From CBDFNC01 sp965249895 (GTDB lineage Bacteria; Pseudomonadota; Gammaproteobacteria; Enterobacterales; CBDFNC01): 64,000 bases of DNA. A program made the translations under genes and the position numbers. The notes beneath the pieces are model-generated. The model was not told where the DNA came from, did not search any database, and worked only from the letters and a program-made list of their open reading frames with translations. The stretch is taken from assembly GCA_965249895.1 (NCBI GenBank), contig CBDFNC010000003.1, forward strand, positions 434,001-498,000, written 5' to 3'. Of the stretch, positions 42,290-51,110 are shown one piece after another; position 1 is the first letter of the stretch, and each line of letters begins with the position of its first letter.

Positions 42290-43563
42290 GATGCGCCTCC
42301 CTGACTAGCCAGGGTTTTTCTGACGCGCTGTTCGATAACAGATTCCAGTATAGGCTGGGTCTTCAGTTGATCCGGATAGCTAAGCTGGATCTTTAACTTG
42401 GACAATTGCTGTAGTTTGCTCTTTATATGTTGAGTCGCAGCATCTTCCTGTTCATAGTAAGCGTTTAGCCATTCCACTGCATTACTCATGGAGTCCAGGT
42501 AGACTTCCTGTTGCTCACGATAAACCGCTAACTGGGCTTTAAGTAGCTGGGATTTCAGGTTCTCTTTTAAATACCAGGATTGATCCGGTGCAAGCAGTGC
42601 TTCTACCTGACCATCACGACGGCTGATGGTCACAAAGTTGTCAGCAAATGTACGCCAGGACTTGTGCAGGTTTTCTTTCCAGTCATTGATGTTACCGGAC
42701 AGCTCGTTATTCTGACTAGACAGGTTCTCGGTCAGGGTAACACCGGCAATATTCAGTTTATCTACCTGGCGGGACAGGCTGGAGATTTGCAATACCAGCC
42801 CATCTTTATCTAACTTCGGCAAGGCTTCCAGCGTGGTAATATCGTCGATAATCGCACGTCGTAATGGACTCAGGCTAGGATCGGACAACTCGGTAATGCG
42901 TTGGTCAGCCGCCATTAATAAGGCCACTGAACTGTTTAAGTCATGCTCCAGCCACAACTTACGTCCTGCCATTCTGACCAGGTATTCGGCTTCAGCCAGC
43001 ATCCAGTCATTGGGGTGGCGTACTGTCATTTCAGCCATATTGCGTTGAATGGTTTTTATATCATCGCTTAACTGTGTGTCCCGTGCTTTAACCTGGCTTA
43101 ATTGGGTTGCCATGGAATCGGCTTTGGCATTGGTATTGCCAATTTTACCACTGAACTCCTGGGACAAGACCTGTTGACTGTTCTGCTGAGCACTTAGTTT
43201 CTGCTCCAGAGCGGCAATATTTTGCTGCTGTTGGATAGCATTTTGATGGCCATTCCAATACACGCCAGCGGTCAGGCCCAACGCGATTACAATGGCCGTA
43301 ACCCCAAGATACACGCCTGCTTTACTCTGTTTTTGCTGTGACGGCTCTGGCTGAGCAGTGCTTACTGGTTTGGATACCTTGTCCTGCTTGTCGGTTGTAG
43401 GCTTGGCATCTTTAGGTTCCACCTTAGCGGAAGGAGAGTTGTTTTTCTTGTCCGCTTTGCTTTTATCTGCCTGCGGCTTTTTCTCAGATGCTAAAACAAC
43501 GTCCTTATCGGTTTTTGATCCGGGCTTTTGTTCTTGTGCCGATGGGCTGCTTTTTTCAGTCAT
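42286..43563 (-). CDS. hemX: HemX, uroporphyrinogen-III C-methyltransferase-like membrane protein
   Basis: This 425-residue protein has a long charged low-complexity cytoplasmic head rich in Lys, Ser, Asp and Gln (about 1-80), one membrane helix (about 83-104, VYLGVTAIVIALGLTAGVYW), a coiled coil (about 110-165) and the conserved periplasmic domain with HPNDWMLAEAEYLVRMAGRKL. The family is annotated as a putative methyltransferase, but no methyltransferase fold is visible, so an accessory role in heme synthesis is more likely. It abuts hemD with no gap. Confidence 0.92.
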   Translation of the reverse strand: MTEKSSPSAQEQKPGSKTDKDVVLASEKKPQADKSKADKKNNSPSAKVEPKDAKPTTDKQDKVSKPVSTAQPEPSQQKQSKAGVYLGVTAIVIALGLTAGVYWNGHQNAIQQQQNIAALEQKLSAQQNSQQVLSQEFSGKIGNTNAKADSMATQLSQVKARDTQLSDDIKTIQRNMAEMTVRHPNDWMLAEAEYLVRMAGRKLWLEHDLNSSVALLMAADQRITELSDPSLSPLRRAIIDDITTLEALPKLDKDGLVLQISSLSRQVDKLNIAGVTLTENLSSQNNELSGNINDWKENLHKSWRTFADNFVTISRRDGQVEALLAPDQSWYLKENLKSQLLKAQLAVYREQQEVYLDSMSNAVEWLNAYYEQEDAATQHIKSKLQQLSKLKIQLSYPDQLKTQPILESVIEQRVRKTLASQGGAS

Positions 43564-44331
43564 TTACACCTGTCCTATCTTCTTGTTCAGTTTCTGCAGG
43601 CAAGCTATCAGGGCTTGATCTGATGCTCCTTCGGCTACCTGGACCTTATTGAGACCTTGTTGCTTGGCTAGTTTGGCAATTCTTTCGCTGGGAACAACGA
43701 GCTGAACTTGCTCAAACCAGGCCTTTGCTGAGGTAGGGATAAGATACAGCAAGGCGCCAAGGATTTCTCCGCTGGTGATAATAGCATTATTGATCCCAGA
43801 TTGTTGCCAGTTTAAGGTTAAAATATCACCGTTTAATGTTGTTTTAATCCTTTGGTAGGTTTCACAGTATTGAATTTTGGCCCCTCTTTGCCCGAGCTGG
43901 CTGGCGATTGTTTCCCTGCCGCCATTACCTCTAAGGATCAACACTTGCTTGTTTCGTACCTTGCTAAAGACCGGGAGTTGTAATAAACCCTCAGAGTCTG
44001 GTTGTTCCGGATGAATGCTGACAATGCCAGCTTGCCCCGACCAGGCTTGGGTAGTTTTTTGACCAATGGCAAAGTAGTTAACTTGGTTTGGCCAGGCAAT
44101 TCTTTCTTGTTGTAGCTGCTGATGGGCATAACTGACGGCATTGGCGCTAACTGCAATCACCATGTCCTGGGGCCTGAGTTGAGCCAACTTATGACTCAGC
44201 AGCTCCAATTCTCCGCCTTGAGTAATTTCGATTAAGGGTTGCCCGGTGGCTGACCAGCCTAAGTCTCTAAGTTTGTTTACCAGGGATTGATTCTGCGGTT
44301 CAGGGCGGGTAACCAGGATATTTGGCAACAT
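43564..44331 (-). CDS. hemD: uroporphyrinogen-III synthase
   Basis: HemD closes hydroxymethylbilane to uroporphyrinogen III with inversion of ring D. This fast-evolving family is recognised by the start ILVTRPEPQN, the AVSANAV segment near 64, the LILRGNGGRETIA segment near 130, and NNAIITSGEILGALL near 187, in a 255-residue two-domain protein. It lies between hemC and hemX as in other gammaproteobacteria. A 56-base gap with a strong hairpin separates it from hemC. Confidence 0.93.
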   Translation of the reverse strand: MLPNILVTRPEPQNQSLVNKLRDLGWSATGQPLIEITQGGELELLSHKLAQLRPQDMVIAVSANAVSYAHQQLQQERIAWPNQVNYFAIGQKTTQAWSGQAGIVSIHPEQPDSEGLLQLPVFSKVRNKQVLILRGNGGRETIASQLGQRGAKIQYCETYQRIKTTLNGDILTLNWQQSGINNAIITSGEILGALLYLIPTSAKAWFEQVQLVVPSERIAKLAKQQGLNKVQVAEGASDQALIACLQKLNKKIGQV

Positions 44332-44352
44332 GTGATTATTCCTAGCTGTGTT

Positions 44353-44374
44353 CCCGGCTCAAACAAGAGCCGGG
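44353..44374 (-). promoter_or_regulatory. hairpin in the hemC-hemD gap
   Basis: CCCGGCTC (44353-44360) and GAGCCGGG (44367-44374) form a perfect 8-bp GC-rich stem with a 6-base loop within the 56-base hemC-hemD gap. No T tract follows on the minus strand, so it is more likely an mRNA-processing or stabilising element, or a partial attenuator, than a full terminator. Confidence 0.5.
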
Positions 44375-44387
44375 AGAAGCTGTGCGG

Positions 44388-45314
44388 TTACTTATAAACA
44401 TCAGCCAGTATTTCTTTTGCTCCGGCGTCCAGCAGTTTGTGTGCCAGCTTTTCACCCAACTCATGGGCTTGCGCAATGGGGCCTTTGATTTCTTTTCTCA
44501 GGATCTTGCTACCGTCCGGGCGCCCTACCAGGCCTCTTAGGTAAATAGTGTCTCCTTCGAGTAATGCAAAGCTGCCGATAGGTACCTGACAGCCACCCTC
44601 CAGTGCCTGGTTCATCGCTCGCTCAGCGGTAACCCGAATACGGGTCTCCTCGTGCTCCAGCGGTTTTAATAAATCGATAGTTTGTTGATCGTCAAGCCGG
44701 CATTCGATACCCACTGCTCCCTGGCCTACGGCAGGCAAGCTTTGCTCTGGCTCGATATAGTCGGCAATGCGATCGCTCATTTCCAGACGAACTAATCCCG
44801 CCACCGCAAGAATAATGGCATCATATTGCCCTACGTCTAGCTTTCTCAGTCGGGTGTTCACATTACCCCGTAAATCCGTTACTTTCAGGTCGGGACGGTT
44901 GGCTCTTAGCTGACATTGTCGGCGTAAGCTTGAAGTACCCACTATTGCCCCCTGAGGTAGCTCATCAATTGACTTGTACTTATTAGAAATAAATGCATCT
45001 CTCGGGTCTTCCCGTTCGCAGATGGTGGTCAGGCCAAGCCCTTCGGGAAAGTCCACGGGAACATCCTTCATTGAATGAACCGCAATGTCCGCTCTTCCTT
45101 CCAAGATGGCCTGCTCCAGCTCTTTGACAAATAAACCTTTACCTCCGACCTTGGCTAACGGTGTATCCAGTATTTTGTCACCCTTAGTGACCATAGGCAC
45201 CAGCTCTACCACCAAATCCGTATGATTCACTTCCAGTGCTGCTTTGACATATTCCGCTTGCCACATGGCAAGTGGACTTTTTCTCGTTGCGATTCGTAGG
45301 GTTTTCTTGGCCAT
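44388..45314 (-). CDS. hemC: hydroxymethylbilane synthase (porphobilinogen deaminase)
   Basis: HemC joins four porphobilinogens into hydroxymethylbilane. The 308 residues are standard length. Family motifs are present: IATRKSPLAMWQAE at the start, KGLFVKELE and ADIAVHSMKDVP near 80, GTSSLRRQCQLRA near 128, RGNVNTRLRKLD near 150, and the dipyrromethane-cofactor cysteine in ALEGGCQVPIGS near 243. It is the first gene of hemCDXY and is divergent from cyaA, the classical gammaproteobacterial arrangement. Confidence 0.97.
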   Translation of the reverse strand: MAKKTLRIATRKSPLAMWQAEYVKAALEVNHTDLVVELVPMVTKGDKILDTPLAKVGGKGLFVKELEQAILEGRADIAVHSMKDVPVDFPEGLGLTTICEREDPRDAFISNKYKSIDELPQGAIVGTSSLRRQCQLRANRPDLKVTDLRGNVNTRLRKLDVGQYDAIILAVAGLVRLEMSDRIADYIEPEQSLPAVGQGAVGIECRLDDQQTIDLLKPLEHEETRIRVTAERAMNQALEGGCQVPIGSFALLEGDTIYLRGLVGRPDGSKILRKEIKGPIAQAHELGEKLAHKLLDAGAKEILADVYK

Positions 45315-45486
45315 TATATTTTTGCTCTAAAGTGATCCACAGGGCTATACAGGATATTTTAACAAAAACCCGCTAACTTTTCCCTTACCCGCAAGGGCAG
45401 TGAATTGATATACCTCAACAAAGGTGTAGGTTTTTGAATTTCTCGGTCAGTCATTGGTGGTCCAGGTTTACCTTTTTCAATCATAC

Positions 45487-45502
45487 TGTTAACATGATCA
45501 CA
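45487..45502. promoter_or_regulatory. candidate CRP site upstream of cyaA
   Basis: TGTTAACATGATCACA matches the CRP consensus TGTGA-N6-TCACA at nine of ten positions. It lies 81 bases before the cyaA start, in the gap shared with hemC. In E. coli cAMP-CRP represses cyaA from a similar place, so feedback control is expected (inference). Confidence 0.6.
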
Positions 45503-45582
45503 CTTTTTAGGTGATGCAGCTCGCATTAATTGGTGTTACAAGTTAAGAAGTTGTTAAAAAACGAATTGAAAAAGGCAGTCCT

Positions 45583-48105
45583 TTGCATCAGCAAATTGAG
45601 CAACTAAAACTAAGATCAGATGAGTTTCGCCTGCTGCGGTTAAGTAACGCAGAAGAGGTGATGACTAAGTCTGGTCAACAGGTTTTTCAGTTGCTACCGG
45701 TACTATTGCACTACAACAATCCCTTATTGCCTGGTTATATGACCGGGGATGTCCCTCATGGGATCTGTCAGTTCGAGCCGAATGCCGAGCAAAAGCTGTT
45801 TGTTAACGATCTTTGCCTCACTGCCAATTGCGACATCTCTATGGATGTTACAGAGCAATCTATTATTGGCCTTTATTGCATGGGCAGCACTTCTTCTATC
45901 GGCCAGTGCTGTGACAGCGATTTAGATATTTGGGTATGCCATCAGCACCAGTTGAATCGTGAGCACCGACTGCTGTTGGAAAACAAGTGTATGTTGATCA
46001 GCCAGTGGGCTGAAAGCCGTGGGGTAGAAGTTAACTTTTTCCTGGTGCCTGATAATAAATTCCGCACCCAGAATAATGCCTATATGACCAAAGAGGGTTG
46101 TGGAAGCGCGTCCCATTTATTGCTCCTGGACGAATTTTATCGCAGCAGCCTGAGGATCGCCGGAAAACCTATTTTATGGCAGCAAATTCCGGTGGAGCAT
46201 GAGGCAAACTACGATGAGTTTGTTCAGTCCCTGTATGACTCAGATTGTCTTGATCCCAATGACTGGTTGGATTTAGGCGGTTTTAGCCGGATCCCGGCGG
46301 AAGAGTATTTTGGCTCGTCTCTATGGCAGCTTTATAAGGGGATCGATAGCCCTTATAAAGCTGTGCTTAAGACCCTTTTAATGGAAGCGTATTCCTGGGA
46401 GTATCCCAGTACTCAGTTGATATCCATGGGTTATAAAAAGACCTTGCAGGAACAGAATTTTTACGACCGTAAGCTGGATGCTTATTGTCTTATGCTGGAC
46501 AAGGTAACCCAGTATTTACAGGCAACGGGAGATGAGAAACGCCTCGACTTAATCAGGCGCTGTTTTTATCTTAAAACCTGCGATCGCTTGTCCGAGCTGC
46601 CCACGGCTGAATCACCAGCATGGCGGCGAAACAGCTTGCAAGAAATTGTCTCTCAGTGGGGCTGGAGTCAGGAAGAACTTGGTCATCTGGACAACCGTTT
46701 AAACTGGAAAGTGGAAGAAGTCAGAAAGGCTCACGGCGAATTGCTGGAAGCCTTGATGATCAGCTATCGTAACCTGATCCGCTTTGCCCGCCGTAACCAT
46801 ATCAGTGAATGTATTAACCCGGAAGATATCGGTATTCTTTCTCGCAAATTATATGCCGCGTTTGAGGACCTTCCGGGTAAAGTGACCCTGATTAATCCGA
46901 AAATATCTCCGGACTTAATGGAGCCAAACTTAAGTTTGGTACAAGTACCCGAAGGTCGGATTAATAAAGAAGGCTGGTATCTGTACAAATCTTCCCTGGA
47001 ATCCACAGATATTATTGGCCGTGCACCGCTAGAGCACAGTGATTACTTGTCAAAGCTTATTGCATGGAGCTATTTTAACGGCTTGCACACAGGGCAAACC
47101 AAGATGCATTTGTTTAATCAAGGCTCTGATCTGGTGCAGGAAAACCTGCAGCAATTTTGTAAGGACCTGGCTGCTACTTTCTCGGTAAAAGTCCCCAATG
47201 CTTCTAACCTTGCCCTAAGCCGGCCCTGTGAAATTCGCCACTTAGGTGTCTTCTTGAACCTTGAATCGGACCCTACCTGTCATTGGAGTGGTAAGGTCAT
47301 CGAATTTGATGCCAATGCCAGTGATGTGTTCTCCTTCGGAGGACATAAGGATTGTCTGGTTGGCAGCATCGATTTGGTCTATCGCAATTCCTGGAATGAG
47401 ATCCGCACACTGCACTTTAAAGGCGAGGCCAGCGTAGTGGATGCTTTAACGACCATCTTAGGTAAGATGCATAAAGACGCTAATGCGCCGGACAAAATTG
47501 ACGTATTTTGTTATAGCCAGCACTTCAGAGGTTTGATTGGTAACAAATTTTACCAAATGGTTGCTGAATGTATCGAAGCCAGACTGGACTCGGAAAAAGC
47601 CCAGTCGGTGAAAACAATTTTATTGGGTGAAGAGAAGTACGGAGTGTTCTTTGACCGTCGTGGTGTGTCGGTGAAAAAGCTTGAAAATAGTATCGATTTA
47701 TACAGCCAACTTTCCGATACCAAACTACAGCGCTTACCCTTAAGGCTTGACAAGACTCACCACACCAAGACCCCGGAAATCGTTGAATCTCATGTCAGTG
47801 AAGGTCTGATCCAGTTCTTCTTCGAAAATCATGACAAGGGTTTTAATATCTATATCGTGGATGAAGCGAACCGGGTCGAAACCTATCAGCATTTCAGTGG
47901 TAACAAGGAAGAGTTAGTCCAGGGGGTAAATCGTTTCTATACCTCCAACCATGGCAAGAGCAGCAGCAAGGAAAACGGGGTAGCAAACTTTAACCTACCC
48001 CAGTTCTATGAGATTGTCAGTGACCAGCACGGAGAGATCGAGCTAAAACCTTATAGTTCCCCTGCGATACAAAACAGTGATACCAAGGCTGCTCTGTCAG
48101 GCTAA
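45583..48105 (+). CDS. cyaA: class I adenylate cyclase
   Basis: CyaA makes cAMP from ATP. The 840-residue length and two-part layout match the enterobacterial class I enzyme. The N-terminal catalytic half holds the nucleotidyltransferase signature GSTSSIGQCCDSDLDIWVCH near residue 91; the C-terminal half is the regulatory region acted on by EIIA-Glc in E. coli, with WLDLGG and SHASHLLLLDEFYRSSL-type segments between. The start is a TTG at 45583 with AAAGGC upstream; the inefficient TTG start is also used in E. coli cyaA. Divergent from hemC, with a CRP-like site between. Confidence 0.95.
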   Translation: MHQQIEQLKLRSDEFRLLRLSNAEEVMTKSGQQVFQLLPVLLHYNNPLLPGYMTGDVPHGICQFEPNAEQKLFVNDLCLTANCDISMDVTEQSIIGLYCMGSTSSIGQCCDSDLDIWVCHQHQLNREHRLLLENKCMLISQWAESRGVEVNFFLVPDNKFRTQNNAYMTKEGCGSASHLLLLDEFYRSSLRIAGKPILWQQIPVEHEANYDEFVQSLYDSDCLDPNDWLDLGGFSRIPAEEYFGSSLWQLYKGIDSPYKAVLKTLLMEAYSWEYPSTQLISMGYKKTLQEQNFYDRKLDAYCLMLDKVTQYLQATGDEKRLDLIRRCFYLKTCDRLSELPTAESPAWRRNSLQEIVSQWGWSQEELGHLDNRLNWKVEEVRKAHGELLEALMISYRNLIRFARRNHISECINPEDIGILSRKLYAAFEDLPGKVTLINPKISPDLMEPNLSLVQVPEGRINKEGWYLYKSSLESTDIIGRAPLEHSDYLSKLIAWSYFNGLHTGQTKMHLFNQGSDLVQENLQQFCKDLAATFSVKVPNASNLALSRPCEIRHLGVFLNLESDPTCHWSGKVIEFDANASDVFSFGGHKDCLVGSIDLVYRNSWNEIRTLHFKGEASVVDALTTILGKMHKDANAPDKIDVFCYSQHFRGLIGNKFYQMVAECIEARLDSEKAQSVKTILLGEEKYGVFFDRRGVSVKKLENSIDLYSQLSDTKLQRLPLRLDKTHHTKTPEIVESHVSEGLIQFFFENHDKGFNIYIVDEANRVETYQHFSGNKEELVQGVNRFYTSNHGKSSSKENGVANFNLPQFYEIVSDQHGEIELKPYSSPAIQNSDTKAALSG

Positions 48106-48173
48106 TTTCTGCCTCGCGTTAAAAGACATGAAATAAAGGTTGAGAAAGAGCAGCCTGGTTTTATCCCAAGAAA

Positions 48174-48401
48174 TTAAGCCTTACGGCTCTTATATCTGCG
48201 GCCACCGGCGACGAGACAGAGTAAACCTACACCAAATAGTGCCAGTGAAGCCGGTGCTGGAACATCATTTGCTTTCCATGACATTAAGTCATAATTGGCT
48301 GCTAATCCGCCGGTTGCGGAAGTATAGCCGACGTAGAAGGTGTCTTGTTTGAAGGCCTTGGTCAGGTTACGCTTATAGGTTAGTGAATTGGCCGTATCAC
48401 T
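48174..48401 (-). pseudogene. C-terminal remnant of a PEP-CTERM sorted protein
   Basis: An open stretch of 75 codons without a start ends in a textbook PEP-CTERM signal: VPAPASLALFGVGLLCLVAGGRR, then YKSRKA and a TAA at 48174-48176. A stop lies in frame at 48402-48404. Upstream on the same strand another 37-codon open piece (48467-48577, containing NFTFYKVGLRGNFNG) may be more of the same gene in a different frame. The signal directs export and sorting by an exosortase system, none of which is seen nearby. The rest of 48106-48611 has no supported gene. Confidence 0.7.
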
Positions 48402-48611
48402 TTAATTCAAGTGGTTACATTATAGAAAGTAAGGCGTAGTTTAATACTTTTCCCAGGCAGAACTTATCCTTCGACTAGCTTAAGGCCTGGTTCACATGTA
48501 ATGCTTAGCCAGGTAGTCATGCCATTAAAATTACCTCTAAGGCCAACCTTGTAAAACGTAAAGTTTTTCGACCCTAACTAAGGGATAGAGCCGAATTCAC
48601 TGCTCGTACTT

Positions 48612-49280
48612 CTATTGCTTCGAAATTAGTCGACTTGTTAACCAGCGAGCAATTTCTTTGATTTGTTTAGGGTGTACGCTGTGTGGCATAGGGTACTCCT
48701 GCCAATCCACCTGATAATTCAGGGAAGTCAATTTCGCTTTAGCCTGTTCGCCAGCGCTTATAGGAATGACATCGTCTTGGTTGCCATGCTGCATCAAAAT
48801 AGGTGTTTGCTGATTCGACTTATGCGCTTCATTAGCCAATTTTTCCGGCACACTCATATAAGTCGACATAGCCAGGATACCCGCCAGTTTTTGCGGGTAA
48901 CGTAAGCCCAAATGCAGCGCGATAACTCCGCCCTGGGAAAATCCTGCCAGTACTATGTTTTCTGCCGGGATCCCTGACGCTACCTGTTGTTCAATCAGCT
49001 CCGTTACTTGAACGGCGGATTCGCGAACCCCGGTTTCATCGGCCCTGTTGTTCATATCCATGCTTTTGATGTCGTACCAGCCGCGCATTTCGTAGCCATT
49101 GTTAATGGTTATCTTACGATAGGGGGCATGGGGAAATAAAAAGCGAACGCCGTGGTTTTTAGGCAGTTTTAACTCCGGCACGATAGGCGCGAAGCCCTGA
49201 CCCGAGTCGCCTAACCCGTGAAGCCAGATCACCGCGGCAGTGGCCGTGGCTGGCGGATCAACCTGTATATAGTCGAGCAT
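48612..49280 (-). CDS. carboxylesterase / acyl-protein thioesterase-like hydrolase
   Basis: This 222-residue alpha/beta hydrolase is of the phospholipase/carboxylesterase (acyl-protein thioesterase) family. The oxyanion start is WLHGLGDSG near 19; the nucleophile Ser is in GFSQGG near 115; Asp lies in HGNQDDVIP and His in MPHSVHP. There is no signal peptide, so it acts in the cytoplasm. It begins 3 bases after the cyaY stop on the same strand, forming a small cyaY-esterase operon. The natural ester is unknown. Confidence 0.9.
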   Translation of the reverse strand: MLDYIQVDPPATATAAVIWLHGLGDSGQGFAPIVPELKLPKNHGVRFLFPHAPYRKITINNGYEMRGWYDIKSMDMNNRADETGVRESAVQVTELIEQQVASGIPAENIVLAGFSQGGVIALHLGLRYPQKLAGILAMSTYMSVPEKLANEAHKSNQQTPILMQHGNQDDVIPISAGEQAKAKLTSLNYQVDWQEYPMPHSVHPKQIKEIARWLTSRLISKQ

Positions 49281-49283
49281 GGT

Positions 49284-49598
49284 TTACCTCAAGGAAAGTT
49301 CGATACCGGACTGAGTCTTAATAGCCTCTTCTAAAAAGCTCAGCAGCTCACCGCCAAAACGGTTATCAATCCACTGACCGTCTTTATAGGCAAAGTGGTG
49401 GCCGTTGATTTTGGTGGCGACCCATATCTGATGTAAAGGTTCCTGGCGGTTAATTATGATTTTGGTTTGGTCGGCAAATTCAAGCTCCAGCACTCCCCCC
49501 ATAATTTCCCAGTCGATGTCATCGTCACACTGTTCCACCCGATCTTCTACCAGTTGATAAAAATCGTCGGCCAATTGGTGAAATTCACTGTCATTCAT
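49284..49598 (-). CDS. cyaY: frataxin-like iron-sulfur assembly protein CyaY
   Basis: CyaY binds iron and modulates the IscS/IscU iron-sulfur machinery. The 104-residue length is typical. The acidic first helix (FHQLADDFYQLVEDRVEQCDDD) and the beta sheet with GGVLELEFADQTKIIINRQEPLHQIWVA, then KDGQWIDNRFGGELL, are the family landmarks. It is divergent from lptM-lysA, as in E. coli, where cyaY lies between cyaA and this block. Confidence 0.95.
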   Translation of the reverse strand: MNDSEFHQLADDFYQLVEDRVEQCDDDIDWEIMGGVLELEFADQTKIIINRQEPLHQIWVATKINGHHFAYKDGQWIDNRFGGELLSFLEEAIKTQSGIELSLR

Positions 49599-49672
49599 TG
49601 CTTTATCCCTATTGCTTTTATCACTCTGAATGCGATTATAAGGGGCTTAGCCGAATTAACATAGAGTCAGAT

Positions 49673-49840
49673 ATGTCTGCAGTGAAACTGGGTGCGTTTA
49701 TTATTGTTGCTGTGCTGCTGGTATCAGGTTGTGGCGTAAAAGGGCCACTCTATTTACCCGCAAAGGAAAAACCACAGCAAAGCAAACCAGAAACAGTAGA
49801 AGAAACACCGACTAACACGCCGGATACGAGTAAAGGATAG
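49673..49840 (+). CDS. lptM: small lipoprotein LptM
   Basis: This 55-residue protein has a lipoprotein signal ending in LLVSGC (lipidated Cys at residue 20) and the family core GCGVKGPLYLP, then a Lys/Pro/Thr tail. LptM (formerly YifL/LppL) assists maturation of the LptDE outer-membrane LPS translocon in E. coli. ATG 49673 is used because earlier in-frame codons would put 25 unrelated residues before the signal. It is followed 4 bases later by lysA. Confidence 0.9.
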   Translation: MSAVKLGAFIIVAVLLVSGCGVKGPLYLPAKEKPQQSKPETVEETPTNTPDTSKG

Positions 49841-49844
49841 TACA

Positions 49845-51104
49845 GTGGATTATTTTAATTATCAGGAAGATGGACGACTGTTTGTCGAAGATACACCAGT
49901 CGAAGATGTCATCGAGAAATGTGGAACGCCGGCGTATGTATACTCCCGCGCGACCATAGAGCGCCACTGGAAAGCTTTTGACGATGCTGCCGGTGATCAT
50001 CCCCATATGATTTGTTATGCGGTAAAAGCCAACTCCAATATAGGTGTGTTAAACCTGATGGCTCAGTTAGGCTCCGGATTTGATATTGTCTCGGTTGGTG
50101 AATTACTTCGTGTGATGAAAGCTGGCGGTGATCCTGCCAAAGTCGTTTTTTCCGGTGTTGGTAAAACGGAAGTGGAGATCAGCACTGCGCTACAGGCAGG
50201 TATCTACTGTTTTAACGTGGAATCTGAACCTGAACTTTACCGCATCAATGAAGTAGCCGGTTTGTTGGATAAAAAAGCCAGCATTTCCATCCGGGTTAAT
50301 CCAAATATTGACGCGGGCACCCACCCCTACATTTCTACAGGCTTAAAAGAAAATAAGTTTGGTATAGATATCGATCGGGCTGCCGGGATTTATAAGATCG
50401 CATCTGAACTAGAGAACCTGGAAATTAAAGGTGTTGATTGTCATATCGGCTCCCAGCTCACTGAAATAGCTCCTTTTATAGAAGCCATAGATAAATTACT
50501 GGTACTTATCGATAAGCTTGCCGAGCAAGGTATTGAAATTAAACACCTGGATGTGGGTGGTGGTTTGGGTGTGCCATACCAAGGTGAAACTCCGCCGCAG
50601 CCTGCCGAATATACTCATGCCATAAAAAAGCGTTTAGCAGGCCGCGATCTTAAACTGATCTTCGAACCAGGCCGCGCCATTATGGCCAATGCAGGTATTC
50701 TGGTGAGTAAAGTCGAGTTCCTTAAGCTCACCGATCATAAGAACTTTGCCATCGTCGATGCGGCAATGAATGATTTGATCCGTCCGGCTTTGTACTCGGC
50801 CTATCAGGAAATCATTCCGGTACAGAATCAGTTGGGACGAGAGAAGCGAGTTTATGACGTTGTGGGTCCGATTTGTGAAACCGGCGACTTCTTAGGTAAA
50901 GACAGAGAACTAGCGTTAGCGGAAGGCGATTACATAGCCATACGCAGTGCTGGTGCTTATGGTGCAACCATGGCCTCCAATTACAATAGCCGTTGCCGAC
51001 CCGCCGAAGTGATCGTCGATGGTAAAGATGCGTTTTTAGTGCGACAGCGTGAAGACTTTGAAGACCTGTGGAAGGGTGAAAGTGTTTTGCCTTCCGAAGG
51101 ATAG
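49845..51104 (+). CDS. lysA: diaminopimelate decarboxylase
   Basis: LysA decarboxylates meso-diaminopimelate to L-lysine using PLP. At 419 residues it is full length: PLP-lysine in MICYAVKANSN near 58, HIGSQLT near 204, GGGLGVPY near 235, EPGRAIMANAG near 277, and the CETGDFLGKDREL active-site Cys near 346. The start is a GTG at 49845. It is followed by dapF after 6 bases, coupling the last two steps of lysine synthesis. Confidence 0.97.
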   Translation: MDYFNYQEDGRLFVEDTPVEDVIEKCGTPAYVYSRATIERHWKAFDDAAGDHPHMICYAVKANSNIGVLNLMAQLGSGFDIVSVGELLRVMKAGGDPAKVVFSGVGKTEVEISTALQAGIYCFNVESEPELYRINEVAGLLDKKASISIRVNPNIDAGTHPYISTGLKENKFGIDIDRAAGIYKIASELENLEIKGVDCHIGSQLTEIAPFIEAIDKLLVLIDKLAEQGIEIKHLDVGGGLGVPYQGETPPQPAEYTHAIKKRLAGRDLKLIFEPGRAIMANAGILVSKVEFLKLTDHKNFAIVDAAMNDLIRPALYSAYQEIIPVQNQLGREKRVYDVVGPICETGDFLGKDRELALAEGDYIAIRSAGAYGATMASNYNSRCRPAEVIVDGKDAFLVRQREDFEDLWKGESVLPSEG

Positions 51105-51110
51105 AGCCGA

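Noticed and set aside
48140..48352. 70-codon plus-strand frame downstream of cyaA
   Set aside because: It is antisense to the PEP-CTERM remnant, whose minus-strand translation is a far better match to a known signal.
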